A DNA stretch of 64,000 bases. Source: Phoenix dactylifera (lineage: Eukaryota > Streptophyta > Magnoliopsida > Arecales > Arecaceae). A program made the translations under genes and the position numbers. Below the pieces are notes generated by a model that worked only from the letters and a program-made list of their open reading frames with translations, had not been told where the DNA came from and did not search any database. The stretch covers positions 19,979,397-20,043,396 of the forward strand of contig NC_052405.1 of assembly GCF_009389715.1 (NCBI RefSeq), in the 5' to 3' direction. This document shows positions 45,531 to 56,494 of this stretch, piece after piece; positions within the stretch are counted from its first letter, which is position 1; every line of letters starts with the position of its first letter.

Positions 45531-48500
45531 TTAGTCATAGAACTAATTTGATCCCACGAAAAGACATGGCATTCAACAGTTCACCCTAGTCATCCATTTG
45601 TCATGCACTATGCATCATCAACTGAGGTTTGTTATTTATTACTTACTGCATTCACTTAAAACAACTTACAAACCACACATCCCTGTTCAAAACAGTTATC
45701 TGACAGAGCAATAGCTCTTTGAAGCATTAACTAATCCTTCAGGGAGAATCAGTTCACCACAACATAAGAAATCACATAGGCAAACAGATTTGGTAACTTA
45801 ATCAATGAAGTCACACTTGCTAGGGCATGAGTATAGAAGCCCATATGATGATGTTTTATTCCCCTGGCTAGATACCATATCTTATCAAGGAGTCAAAATC
45901 CATATGATACTAAACACCCCCATCCCCCCATCAATGGCTAAATTTGCAATATTGATTTAGTGTGACCATATCACTTTTAAACCAAGACAAGCAAATCTAT
46001 CTACAATAATAATAGTCTACTCCACATTTTGATCAAGTGTCCTTCTAAGTCTCCAAAAGTCTCAATCCTCAAATAGCCTTCTTGAGACCAAACCGTCAAC
46101 CAGTTGGACCCATCATATATTGGAGTGCTGACATGGGTGGAGATGGATGTTTTCTTTTGGGGGGGGTAAGTCGGCCTCTCACTGCGTGGAGACGGATGTT
46201 TGCTATGTCATTCCATCAAAAGAAAAGAAAGAAACCTTACTTCCAAATTGTGAGGAGAATTGTAAAGAGATATCATCTGCTTTGTGCCTATCAATTTAAG
46301 GTGCTGAGCTCCGGGGTGGCAAAAACTTACCTGACCAGGTTGGGCTTCAGTTGAGATCAACTATAGGTCAAATTTCTTCCCAAGGATTTTAAACAGGTGT
46401 AGGTCAGATCTTTGACTAGACTCAACTCATGAAAGTAGAGATTTATCTAGGTGGGGTCAGGTCAAATCCTGACCAAAGGATAAGATTTTTAATAGCGATT
46501 AGTTTCTTTTAATCAGTCAAAATGCAGGTTCCCCCCTCTCTGTTGCATGGTAATTCAGCATTAAGTTGAATTGGAATGGATTCCATCCAGTCGTGTCGAG
46601 GTTGGACTAGATATTTATCTACGTGGGGTCAAGTCATGCCAATGGGGTAAGGTTTCCAAGAGTGATTAGTCTCTTTTAAGCGTCAAAATGGAGATTCCCC
46701 ACTTCTGTTGCATGGTTATTCAACATTAACTTAAATTATAGAGGATTGCATCCAATCATGTCAAGATTGGATCATGTAGAGTATGGTATAGGTCAGTCAG
46801 GTTGGATTCTGGGAGTTGACTAATGGCTGGATATGGCTCAAAGAATCCAAACAAACCTTCCCTGACAAGCCCCGTCAATGTTTCACACATTAACAAGTCA
46901 ATATTTTGTGTGTTATTGTTTTAGATTGATCCAAACCAACTCAACCCGTATCCACCCCTAGGTGGTCTACATCAAATGACTCTGCAACTTTCTTGGATGC
47001 AATGTGATGATAGACCTTCACAACAAGGTTTAGATACCAGTGTCAAAACCTGTACCTTTTTTCATCGAAATGGTACAATACCTATACTGATGGTAAGTAC
47101 CGAAACTGACAGCTTAAAGAAAATATGAAAAGTCATTGGTACCGACCAGTATGGTTAGTACAGTATCACAAGTTATGCACCAATACAGAACCTGGTATGC
47201 ACCAATACAAATGCCTGTACATAGTGGTACAGCAGGTTTCAACATTGCAGCATCCATATAGGTGCTGGTTTTGCATCAAAACAGTATAAACTGGTGTTAT
47301 TATCCCGTTCTAGTGGTTTTTGAAACTATGCTTCAAAATGTAGCGGGCAACATCAATGACTTCACATAAGGACTTTTCAAGTTTTGTTCCACAATAACCT
47401 CCCTAATATGGTCTCTCTTCAAGCAGCATTCAAATAAACATCCGTAGTAAGCTGCAAAGCATACAAATTTCTCATCCTTTTTTAGTTTGCAAGTTTCTTG
47501 ATGTTGAAATTCATCGATCGCCATAACAGAGTCTTGGAATTATCTTAACCATTTTTTTTGCAGCAATTAGTGGTTTAAACTCTTTAATGATCTTCATCTT
47601 ATCTTCCTAAAATCTTATCAATAATAATCTTATTATAAACTGGTTGGTAGATTCGATTGACGAACTTTTCTCTTTCACAAAAAAGGCAATATAGAATCAG
47701 CGTTAGAATCACTCCTAACTGCACTTCACAATGGTACCCGGTGCAGCAAACTACCTAACTGATCTAGTTAAAAATTTTAATAAACCATTCCTGCCTACAA
47801 AATGCATTCATCTCAGCATCATGACACATAGGCACATAATTACCCAGAAAGGATTTGCTAGAGATGGCAGACAATTGTTGACAGCATGTTAAACCTTTAC
47901 CTTTATCATACTAGCTAGAAATGAAATCTAAGTTCCTTCACAATGAAAACTTCATCATCTTTCCTACCTAGAAATATTTACATGATCTGGTTTTCTTCAA
48001 AAATAAATTAGGATAAGTCATTCATATTCTTTAAGCATATTCATGAGACTGCAAGGATATATCAAGATTACAAACATCTTATATATGGAAGATAATGGCT
48101 TAGACTAACGTCAAAATCCGGAATTTCAAGATGGTTAAGCGATCTCCACTACAAGACTTTGAATATAAAGGTCTGGATTTTGTTGTTTTACATTATAAGG
48201 CTCTTGTTTGGCACCATGGCTTCTAATTTGTTCAAACTTCATCTTCAACATATAAAGTCAAAACACAAATAGTTGAGAAGGCTGGATTGTTACAGTTGAT
48301 TTGATTATAATTACATCCTCCTCTAAACATGCAAAGGTTGCTTCCAGACTGGATTTTTCCAATTCAACACTTTGTCAGTCCTCTTTATGCAACGGTATGA
48401 TAGATCTTAAACTAGTGAATTGTTTAACATGCTTTAATAGCAATTAGCTATATGAACTTTTAGTTGATAGGAATAAAGATGACATAGTTCTAAATTGTAA

Positions 48501-48810
48501 TGTTGTCGATGAGAAGATTATATAATAAAATATTTCTCATGGTTAAAGGAATGAAGGAAACAAAACTAAATGGTACGGCTGCATGGGAAAGAAAATATAA
48601 TTGAAAAATGCAGCCTTCAATAAGTGTAAAAAAATTATAAAAAACAATTTCTTAAGTTATTAATGAAAACGTATGGAGTATCAATATCATTAAGTTAGAG
48701 AAATATAAAACATTCTGTCCATCAAAGAACTACAATGTGGTAGTACATGGGTTTAAACAAACTCAAGGAGTAAGGAAGTACTAAAGAGGCAAGGACCACA
48801 GGATGTAAGA
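45531..48810. other. Mostly non-coding; weak exon candidate and old repeats
   Basis: No gene can be fixed. Minus-strand 47333-47524 is open with CCLKRDHIREVIVEQNLKS and could be an upstream exon of the interrupted gene; its splice phases are not established. 46441-46784 is a degenerate ~172-bp tandem duplication sharing ATTTATCTA and GTGGGGTCA. 47036-47330 is rich in GGTACC/GTACCGACC-type motifs and bounded by TCAAAACC-like ends, possibly an old MITE. Confidence 0.35.
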
Positions 48811-49772
48811 TGTTGGGGGAAAACCCAAGTCGTCCCGGAACGGAGGCGCCCGACCAGGGAGCGCCGACCAGAAAAGCACCCGACCAGGGGGCGCCAACCT
48901 CGCGACGCGAGGAAAAACCCAAGTCGCGCCGACCAGAAAGGTGCCCGACCAAAAAGCGCCCGACCAGGAAACGCCGACTAGAACGCGCCGACCTCGCGAC
49001 GCTTGAATTAGAGGTGCCCCACTGAGCAACTGGCTCGGGTGCCGAGCCCTAAAATGCCTTGTCCAAATATTCGACCCCAGCCTGATTCTTTAGAGAGAAT
49101 CTGACAATTAGATATCCAGCTCCATCGTACTCTGCTACCGTCGTCAAGCCATTAAGGCACGTGACCTTCGCAGGCATCCGGCACACCCGATCATTAATGC
49201 GTATGGTCTCTACAGGCCTCCAGTGCACTCAACCATTAATGAACACGGCTCGAGATGATCTCCGAATCACTGGACCATCAAAATGTATGGCTCTCCCTGA
49301 TCACCGGTTCACTCAGCAATTAATGCACTTACTATCTACGAACCTCAAGCCCACCACGGCCGGCGGTTGAACCACTCCACCAGGTTCGATCAACCATGAC
49401 AATTCGCTGACTCCGGTCTGATCCGGTCTCTTCCTCCACAATGCCATTAATGAGCATGATCGTGCCCAATTATCACGAAGAAGACAATTTTCCCTGTCAC
49501 CTCCCAGGTAATATAATATCCTTCTGTAAAAGGAAACCTGGAAAAAAAGAGAAAGGGAACAAGAACAAACATTCTCCTCTTTTACTCCACTCATATACTA
49601 TCTCCCTCTGACTTAAGCATCGGAGGGCCGGCGCCGGAGATTCCGGCCACCGGCTTCTTGCAGGACTCTCCAGGAGGACGCCACCAGCTGACGCACCGCC
49701 ACCTACCGTTCCAGCAGCGGAGCTCCTCCCCTCTCAGCCGACGGTCGCCCCCGGGTCCAATTTCCAGCAACA
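48811..49772 (+). repeat. Tat-type 5' LTR (962 bp)
   Basis: It runs TGTTGGGGGAAAACCC to TTTCCAGCAACA. The first 200 bp carry repeated GCGCCGACCAGAAA/GCGCCCGACCAG units. The core box at the site of the right LTR's TATAAAAG reads TGTAAAAG here. Confidence 0.93.
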
Positions 49773-49774
49773 GT

Positions 49775-49792
49775 TGGCGCTAGAGGAAGGGC
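49775..49792 (+). other. Primer-binding-site-like sequence
   Basis: TGGCGCTAGAGGAAGGGC begins two bases after the LTR. The TGG start and position fit a PBS; I could not assign the tRNA. Confidence 0.55.
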
Positions 49793-49805
49793 CCGAGTCG
49801 TGGCC

Positions 49806-50400
49806 ATGAAACTGAGAAGCAAGGGAGCTTCTAATACCTCTCGACGTCCTCCACCCAGTCCTGGACACTCTGTCCAGAACTCGCCACCTCCGGCCGGAGC
49901 AGTTTGATGCTCTGGTACAACAGGTTCAGGCCTTGGCCACTGCTGTCCAAAGCTTGCAACCCAGGGCATCCCAACGGCACCGCTCCCTCCAGCCCCAGTT
50001 CAGCCGGTGCCTCCTGCAAGCGGATTCCCCCTCCGAGGCCAAGACTCCCAAGTTCAGGCCTCCCTCTGGAGAGAACACCCGGTGAGAGGTCCTGGTGGCT
50101 GGCCACAACCATCAGAAGCCGAGTCAGTCCCAGGGCAACCTGCGCCGGAGCGGACCGCCGCGGCGATCCCCCAGAATGATGAGCTCGACAAGAAGGTCGA
50201 GAAGCTGGAGCGCCAGATTGAGGCACTCCATGGAAGGAGGTCGGGACGCGATGGTGACTTCGAGTTCACCACGAGGTCCCCCTTCTCCCAACAGATTGAA
50301 GATGAGCCGGTCCCGCCAAGATTCAAGATGCCCCAGGTGGAGCCTTACAACGGCAGGACCGACCCCCATTCCACGAAGTTGGAGTTCCGAAAATCTCCGG
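49806..50400 (+). pseudogene. Truncated Tat-type gag
   Basis: A possible start ATG is at 49806. Pieces of Tat gag are readable in shifting frames: EQFDALVQQVQALATAVQSL (about 49885-49950), NDELDKKVEKLERQIEALHG and SPFSQQIEDEPVPPRFKMP (about 50175-50330), then VEPYNGRTDP. After about 50390 the similarity stops, before the capsid core, and unrelated sequence follows. There is at least one frameshift and a stop near 50083. It is not functional. Confidence 0.7.
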
Positions 50401-50595
50401 ATGTACTACCAGTAGAACCCCGAGGGGTTCCCCATTTTAATCATAAATCTCACTTTTCTACAACAACTTATGTGCAATTGTTCAAATGTGCCAAAATTCT
50501 CCTAATGATTGTCTCATAACTCCCAGACTTGGCCCAGCTCGTCAATCAGCATTGAGCGAAGCCGGGCGCCTTAACGAAACTTCGGAGCGCCGATG

Positions 50596-51130
50596 TCGAG
50601 CTCGGCTCGATCTCCACCGGCCATCGAGCTCGGCTCGATCTCCACCGGCCATCGAGCTCGGCACGATCTCCACCGGCCATCGAGCTCGGCTCGATCTCCA
50701 TCAAATACCTCGACTACGGTCGGAAAGCCCCGATACTTCGGGATGATGGAGCACCCTCGTGGTCTCCCCGAAAATGTTCGTGGTCATCCAACAGTTCGAG
50801 ATGCGGTCCTCTATCGAGCTCGGCTCGATCTCCATCGGCCATCGAGCTCGGCTCGATCTCCACCGACCATCGAGCTCGGCTCGATCTCCATCAAATACCT
50901 CGACTACGGTCGGGATGCCCCGATACTTCGGGATGATGGAGCACCCTCGTGGTCTCCCCGAAAATGTTCGTGGTCATCCAACAGTTCGAGATGCGGTCCT
51001 CTATCGAGCTCGGCTCGATCTCCACCGGCCATCGAGCTCGGCTCGATCTCCATCAAATACCTCGACTACAGTCGGGATGCCCCGATACTTCGGGATGATG
51101 GAGCACCCTCGTGGTCTTCCCCTAAATAAA
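50596..51130. repeat. 28-bp tandem repeats inside a higher-order repeat
   Basis: A 28-bp unit (TCGAGCTCGGCTCGATCTCC...) starts at 50596, 50624, 50652, 50680, 50814, 50842, 50870, 51004 and 51032. Blocks of 4, 3 and 2 units alternate with a 134-bp spacer containing CCCCGATACTTCGGGATGATG. Higher-order spacings are therefore 190 and 162 bp, differing by one unit. The 178-codon ORF here is a translation of the repeat. Confidence 0.9.
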
Positions 51131-52010
51131 TGTTCGTGATCAGCAAAACGTTCGTGATTGGCAATGAACATCCCTGATGGCAACTGGTTTCTTCTATTAT
51201 GCCGGCGTCCCCAGAGAACGGACCCCGAGCAAAAGAGCGTCCTCAAAAGTTCGCCGAGGAGCAAAGCTGACGACCTCGGCGTAAGACGCTCGACCCCAAT
51301 GGTACAAGGTACCCTTTTTAATCGATGTTTACATTATTTCATCTACTTCGTTCCTGATTAAGCGCTTGAATGAAACCCCGACCAGCGTCGAGGTACTTGG
51401 CCGGGCCAATCGTTGCCTGGCCTCGCCCGTCCCGCATGCACTGCTCGACGGCGAACTCTAGCCTGGTTTACACCGGCAGCTCGACGAATTCCCATCCCAA
51501 GCTTCGGGATATTAGACCTGTTTTAAGTCGGAAGAGGTCCGACAATCCGCCTCGGCAACCCAAGGTCCGAGCTCGCGGAGTCCGAATAAAATTCGAGTTG
51601 GGTTAGTAACCTTTGGTCCTAGGGCTCGGCCGAATTCTGAACCAAGCTCGAGAAGGCTTGCCGAGCCTAAGTATCTCTTTGGACCTAAACATCGCAACAT
51701 CGCTGGTCGAAAGTCCGAGCAACGGAAACCTAGGACCTAAGCTCGGACTCGGCAAGTATGCCGAACCTAAACATGGGTCTACGTAGCGAACGAAGTTGGG
51801 GCTGCAGAGCCCAAGTCCTTAGAACCTAAAGCGGATTCGATTGAAGAAATCTAGGGTTACTGAAAATCGAAACTTAAACCAATCATACAAGTTAGAAAAC
51901 GATATTCATTTAAGGAGGCCCGAAGGCCAAGTACAAAGTTTAGGCTCGGCCTTGTAACAATATGAAGGCCGTCCCTATTTACAAAAATGATAAAAGGATA
52001 TGAAGAAATC
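51131..52010. other. Interior of the Tat-type element, no gene
   Basis: GC-rich sequence between the tandem repeats and the 3' end of the antisense gene, with recurring CTCGGC/GCCGAG motifs. The part next to 52010 should be the 3' untranslated region of the antisense gene. Confidence 0.5.
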
Positions 52011-54188
52011 CTAAGGCTCGGCCCCATTGTCTTCGGCAACTTCGGGGACAGCTGGTTCCTCCGCGGCCGAAGTCTCCGCGTGACCGTCCTCAGTGACCTT
52101 GGGAGCAGCCTCAGGTGCCCCAGCTGGGCCCTCCTCGGCGGCCTCATCGACCGCCGGAGTACCCGCTTCTAATTCCTCGACCCCCACTCCCGGTTGAAGC
52201 AGATTAAGGTCAAAGTCGAGGAGAAGCCACCGTAACTGGTTACGGAAGTCCTTGAAGCCCTGGATGAGTCCATTTACGCCCTCCTCCTCGAGCAGGTCGC
52301 GAAACTCTTCCGATTCACGGAAGAACTTAACGGCGTTTTGGGCCTGCTCCCGAGCCTCCTTCTCCCGAGCTTCGTGATACCCGGCCTTCCGTTCTAGATT
52401 CTTCATTTCCCGTTCGCGAGCGACGAGCAAGGACTGCGCGTCGAGCAAACGGGCCTCGAGCTCCTGGGCCTTGAGGTGAGCCTCTCTCACCTCCTGCTCG
52501 CGGATAGCGAGCGTCGATTCGGCCTCGGCCAGACGCACCTCTGCGGCGCGCACTTCGGATCTGGCCAGGGCATGTGCGCCCTTCTCCTCTTCGAGCTCGG
52601 CGGTCAGAGCCCGAATCTCATCCTCGGTCGCCCCCATTCTCGTCTGGAGCTCCTGTCGCTCGGCCTCGGACACCAGACGCCTCGCCTCGGCCTCCTCGTG
52701 CCCTCGCTGATGCCTTCGGGCTCGCTCCCGATAGTCTTGAATTATGTGCATCATTGTCTCAGTCTCGTGCAGATGCTGTAAAAGAGGGATGTGAGAAACG
52801 AATCTAACTCAAAATAAACTTGCACAAATATAGAGGTTAACTTACCCGGATGGCAGAGCAAAGGGCCGAGTCCATGAAAGCGCCGTAGTTCATGGACCGG
52901 ATCTTGGCCTGGTCGGCCGAGAGCAGTGCGACCCGAAGAACCTCACGCGCCGTCTGGGGATTATCGAGAGCCGAATCGCCCTCGAAGACCGCCCAACCAG
53001 GAGCATAGGGCACCCTCTCCTGGTGACCCTGACGACCCGACGAGCCCAGTAGACTAGGCTCTGCTGGCCTCAGTGGAGGCGGCCCCGTGGCTCCCTGGTT
53101 GTTCCCTGGCTCGGGACTGGGGAACTGAGGTCGGACAGGCGGCCAATCTGATTGCCGCAAGATTGGAGCGGGGCACGCAAGCGCCAAATCCGCCGTAGAA
53201 CTTATCCCTCCTTGGTCGGTGCTCGGGGCTTCCTGCCGACCAGGAACTTGTGAAATTGGCGCCGGGCACGGGAGCGCCACTGTAGCTCCACCAGAGCTCG
53301 CGCCCCTAGAACCTGGGCCCTCCCCCCGACCAGCCACGAAGTGCTCGGTACCAGGAGCGCCCTTCTCGGCGACCACGGCAGCCGAGACCTTCGCTTTCTT
53401 TTTTGGCTCGGGTGGTTCTCCCGCAAGCTCGGCCGCCCTTTTTTGGAAACGGGCGTACAGGACTTCGCTCTTGGTCACCATTTTCGCGATATCTGCAAGG
53501 ACGAGCAGGATTAGAACACAGAATGTTAACAGAAAAAAGAGGACTTTCTATTATTACCCTTACCCTGAGGATGCGCCGAGCTCAGGCCTACATTCACTAG
53601 AGCGTCCTCGCTTATGAGGCCACTCAGCAGAATACCGTCCCCGAGGCTGCGAACGGCGTCAAGGATCCCCTGCTCGCGCGTAGAAAGCTTAGGGACTTTG
53701 TTGACAGTCCTGAGTCGGCTCGGCCTCCATCTGGGGTCAAACCCCCACGTCCGCTCGGAGCCCAGAAAGAAAATTTTCTTCTTCCAGTCGTGAATGGACG
53801 ACGGAGCGCCCTGGAAGAGTGGCCGACCCGCCCGAAGGGCGACATAGAGCCACTCTCCGTCTCCCGGGTTCGACTTCAACATAAAAAGTCGCCGGAAAAC
53901 ATTCACGGAGGTCGGAATCCCGTACGCCAAACACAGCGACAGGAACCCGACGATCGTCCTCCATGCGTTCGGAGCAAGTTGCGTCGGGACCAACTGGTAC
54001 TCCGCAAGCAACTCGTTCACGAACCCATGGAAGGAAAACCGTAGGCCGGCCCAGAGTGCCTCCAGGTACACTCCGATCCGGCCTACTGGGGGATTCGTTA
54101 CTCGATCCCCCAGTCTGGCGGGCTCCAAACGGAACCCTCGTCGAGGAAAGAACCACTCCTCGACCATCTCAACCTCTAACTCACTCAT
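52011..54188 (-). CDS. Antisense gene of the Tat element, three exons, Transposase_28-like protein
   Basis: Exons are 53564-54188, 52846-53492 and 52011-52775, with donors GTAAGG and GTAAGT and acceptors TTGCAG and TTACAG. Phases join exactly (625+647+765 = 2037 nt), giving 678 residues with no stop. The start is the ATG at 54188 (MSELEVEMVEEWFFPRRGF). Residues about 30-165 resemble the plant 'putative gypsy-type transposon' family (Transposase_28), with VGRIGVYLEALWAGLRFSF and LAPNAWRTIVGFLSLC. A basic PKKKAKV at 238-244 looks like a nuclear signal. Residues about 432-570 form a long coiled coil rich in Ala/Glu/Arg, and the C-terminus (about 620-678) is acidic. A TATA box lies 180 bp upstream. 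Family and splice sites are read by eye; the function of such antisense proteins is not established. Confidence 0.82.
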
Positions 54189-54366
54189 GGTGGACTCGAT
54201 GTCACTCGGACCGGGACCCGTTAGAAAAAAAAAAAGAGAGAAGAAAGTGTTCCGGGCGGATAAAAAAAGAGACCTGTGAAGTTCGCCGGAGATCGGTAAC
54301 TTCGGACTAAGAAGAAACTGAAGGTAGAAGAAGACAATAAGAAGGTAGCTGGAGGCCAGGTGGGGG

Positions 54367-54374
54367 TTTATATA
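54367..54374 (-). promoter_or_regulatory. TATA box of the antisense gene
   Basis: Minus-strand TATATAAA lies about 180 bp upstream of the ATG, followed by a pyrimidine-rich leader (CTTCTTATTGTCTTCTTC). It is independent of the LTR promoter and faces the opposite way. Confidence 0.7.
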
Positions 54375-54700
54375 GATCCCTCCAACGGCCCAAATCAGCA
54401 AGAAAGAACGCCGCTCCCCGTTCAGATCATGACGCGTGTCGGCTCGAGAGTCAGAGCGCCGCATTTAATCCAGGCTGACGCTTCGAACACAGAAGCACCT
54501 CGTCGGATTGTGCGGCCCCATCATGAGCCCACGATGCGAGGACGCTTCGAGAAATGAAAAGGTACCCTAATAATGAAACGTTTCGGGAAAGAAGAGACGC
54601 CGCCCATTAAAAGCGCCTCGAAGCGCGCGATAATTCGAAATTTCCCTAACCCAGCTAAAACTACTTCCCGTGCTCGAGCTGGTGGCCAGCTCGAGCTCGG

Positions 54701-54714
54701 AAGTCGGGGGGTAG
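54701..54714 (+). other. Tat-type polypurine tract
   Basis: AAGTCGGGGGGTAG directly precedes the right LTR start TGTTGG. It is the expected plus-strand primer. Confidence 0.75.
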
Positions 54715-55773
54715 TGTTGGGGGAAAACCCAAGTCGTCCCGGAACGGAAGCGCCCGACCAGGGAGCGCCGACCAGAAAAGCGCCCGACCATGGGGCGCCA
54801 ACCTCCCGACGCGAGGGAAAACCCAAATCGCGCCGACCAGAAAGGCGCCGACCAGAAAGGTGCCTGACCAAAAAGCGCCCGACCAGGAAACGCCGACTAG
54901 AACGCGCCGACCTCGCGACGCTCGAATTAGAGGCGCCCCACTGAGCAACTGGCTCGGCTCGGCACCCGGCCAGGTGCCGAGCCCTAAAATGCCTTGTCTA
55001 AATATTCGACCCCAGCCTGATTCCTTAGAGAGAAGCCGGGTGCCGAGCCCTAAAATGCCTTGTCTAAATATTCGACCCCAGCCTGATTCCTTAGAGAGAA
55101 TCTGACAACTAGATATCCAGCTCCATCGTACTCTGCTACCGTCGTCAAGCCATTAAGGCACGTGACCTTCGCAGGCATCCGGCACACCCGATCATTAATG
55201 CGTATGGTCTCTGCAGGCCTCCAGTGCACTCAACCATTAATGAACACGGCTCGAGATGATCTCCGAATCACTGGACCATCAAAACGTATGGCTCTCCCTG
55301 ATCACCGGTTCACTCAGCAATTAATGCACTTACTATCTACGAACCCCAAGCCCACCACGGCCGACGGTTGAACCACTCCACCAGGTCCGATCAACCATGA
55401 CAATTCGCTGACTCCGGTCTGATCCGGTCTCATCCTCCACAACGCCATTAATGAGCATGATCGTGCCCAATTATCATGAAGAAGACAATTTTCCCTGTCA
55501 CCTCCCAGGCAATATAATATCATTCTATAAAAGGAAACCTGGGGAAAAAGAGAAAGGGGACAAGAACAAACATTCTCCTCTTTTACTCCACTCATATACT
55601 ATCTCCCTCTGACTTAAGCATCGGAGGGCCGGCGCCGGAGATTCCGGCCACCGGCTTCTTGCAAGACTCTCCAGGAGGACGCCACCAGCTGACGCACCGC
55701 CACCTACCGTTCCAGCAGTGGAGCTCCTCCCCTCTCAGCCGACGGTCGCCCCCGGGTCCAATTTCCAGCAACA
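54715..55773 (+). repeat. Tat-type 3' LTR (1059 bp)
   Basis: Same termini as the left LTR. It is longer mainly because of a 66-bp tandem duplication (units 54974-55039 and 55040-about 55105, starting GTGCCGAGCCCTAAAATG) and an extra GCGCCGACCAGAAAG unit. It has an intact TATAAAA at 55526-55532. Confidence 0.92.
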
Positions 55774-56422
55774 TAAGATATTAATTTTTCTGATCTTTTT
55801 GCTCTTGTTTGGTGAAATATTATGTTTGCAGCTCTTTCTAGATTTCTTCTTCTGGTGTTTATTTGATGGATTACTGGAGAAGCTGTAGACGTTGTCCAAA
55901 ACAAGGACCAGTGATGGAAAATCAATTGAGATCGTTTAGACATGCGCAACGAAAAGAAGGCTCCAGAAAGAAGAGGTACTTTAGTTTTAGGCTGCAGAAC
56001 AATGCGACTGTACTAGAGGGGAAAAAACGAGCAAAATAAAGCAAAATAAAATGCTGCAGAAAATGACTAAGTCATCATGAAATGGTACTAAGCGACGCAT
56101 TCTATCAGTAACCTTGTCATCGTAATCGTTGTCGACAATCTCGATCATGTAAACAATGAGCATCACGAATCCAGAGTCCATCTCGTCGACCCTCTTTCCT
56201 GATAACCCCCTGAGCCGCTATCTCCACCGCCACCCTCTCCGACGACTCGTCCAACTCCATGTCCTCCAACTGCGCCACCAACCATCAAACTCAACAACGA
56301 AAAGCACATAAAAAAAAACGAGATAAAAAGAAGAAGAGAATGGAGCTTTGGGCTGGGAGAGAGGCAGAGAGTTACTGATGGGAAAAATTTTAGAGCGCGC
56401 CATAGATTTTCTAAAATATTAC
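55774..56422 (-). other. Intergenic; one coding-like minus-strand fragment
   Basis: After the TAAGA duplication no full gene is seen. At 56150-56279 the minus strand reads MELDESSERVAVEIAAQGV from an ATG at 56260, behind a splice-acceptor-like GGCGCAG. One base out of frame it continues as VDEMDSGFVMLIVYMIE. This looks like a frameshifted exon of an unidentified host gene. Confidence 0.35.
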
Positions 56423-56494
56423 GCCGTCTGTGGGAATCGAACCCACGACCACATGGTTAAAAGCCATGCGCTCTACCGGCTGAGCTAAGACGGC
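56423..56494 (-). tRNA. tRNA-Lys (anticodon UUU)
   Basis: The 72-nt minus-strand sequence folds as a cloverleaf. The acceptor stem GCCGTCT/AGACGGC is fully paired. The D-arm is GCTC...GAGC with AGCCGGTA. The anticodon stem CATGG/CCATG has loop CTTTTAA, so the anticodon is TTT. The T-arm is GTGGG TTCGATT CCCAC. There is no intron, and CCA is not encoded. Internal A and B boxes are intact, and a TTTT run follows within about 15 nt as a Pol III stop. It resembles nuclear plant tRNA-Lys(UUU). Confidence 0.96.

Larger units (their letters stand above)
48811..55773 (+). mobile_element. Non-autonomous Tat-type Ty3/gypsy element with an antisense gene
   Basis: LTRs at 48811-49772 and 54715-55773 are flanked by perfect 5-bp duplications TAAGA (48806-48810, 55774-55778). 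A PBS-like site follows the left LTR and a polypurine tract precedes the right one, so the element is plus-oriented. Inside are a truncated gag, nested tandem repeats, and a spliced gene on the opposite strand. No protease, RT, RNase H or integrase remains, so movement would need helper proteins. The LTRs differ at roughly 25 sites over about 960 bp by eye. Antisense extra ORFs are known in the Tat lineage; assignment here rests on the gag remnant and that gene. Confidence 0.9.

Noticed and set aside
50593..51139. Two overlapping ORFs (178 and 126 aa) rich in SSARSP/IELGSIS
   Set aside because: They are translations of the 28-bp tandem repeat in different frames, with no domain and no start context.
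53219..53617. Plus-strand ORFs over the antisense gene
   Set aside because: Shadow frames of the GC-rich spliced gene; no Tat gag or pol similarity in the sense direction.
56423..56494. Organellar origin of the tRNA-Lys
   Set aside because: It lacks the intron of chloroplast trnK, and the sequence resembles nuclear tRNA-Lys(UUU).
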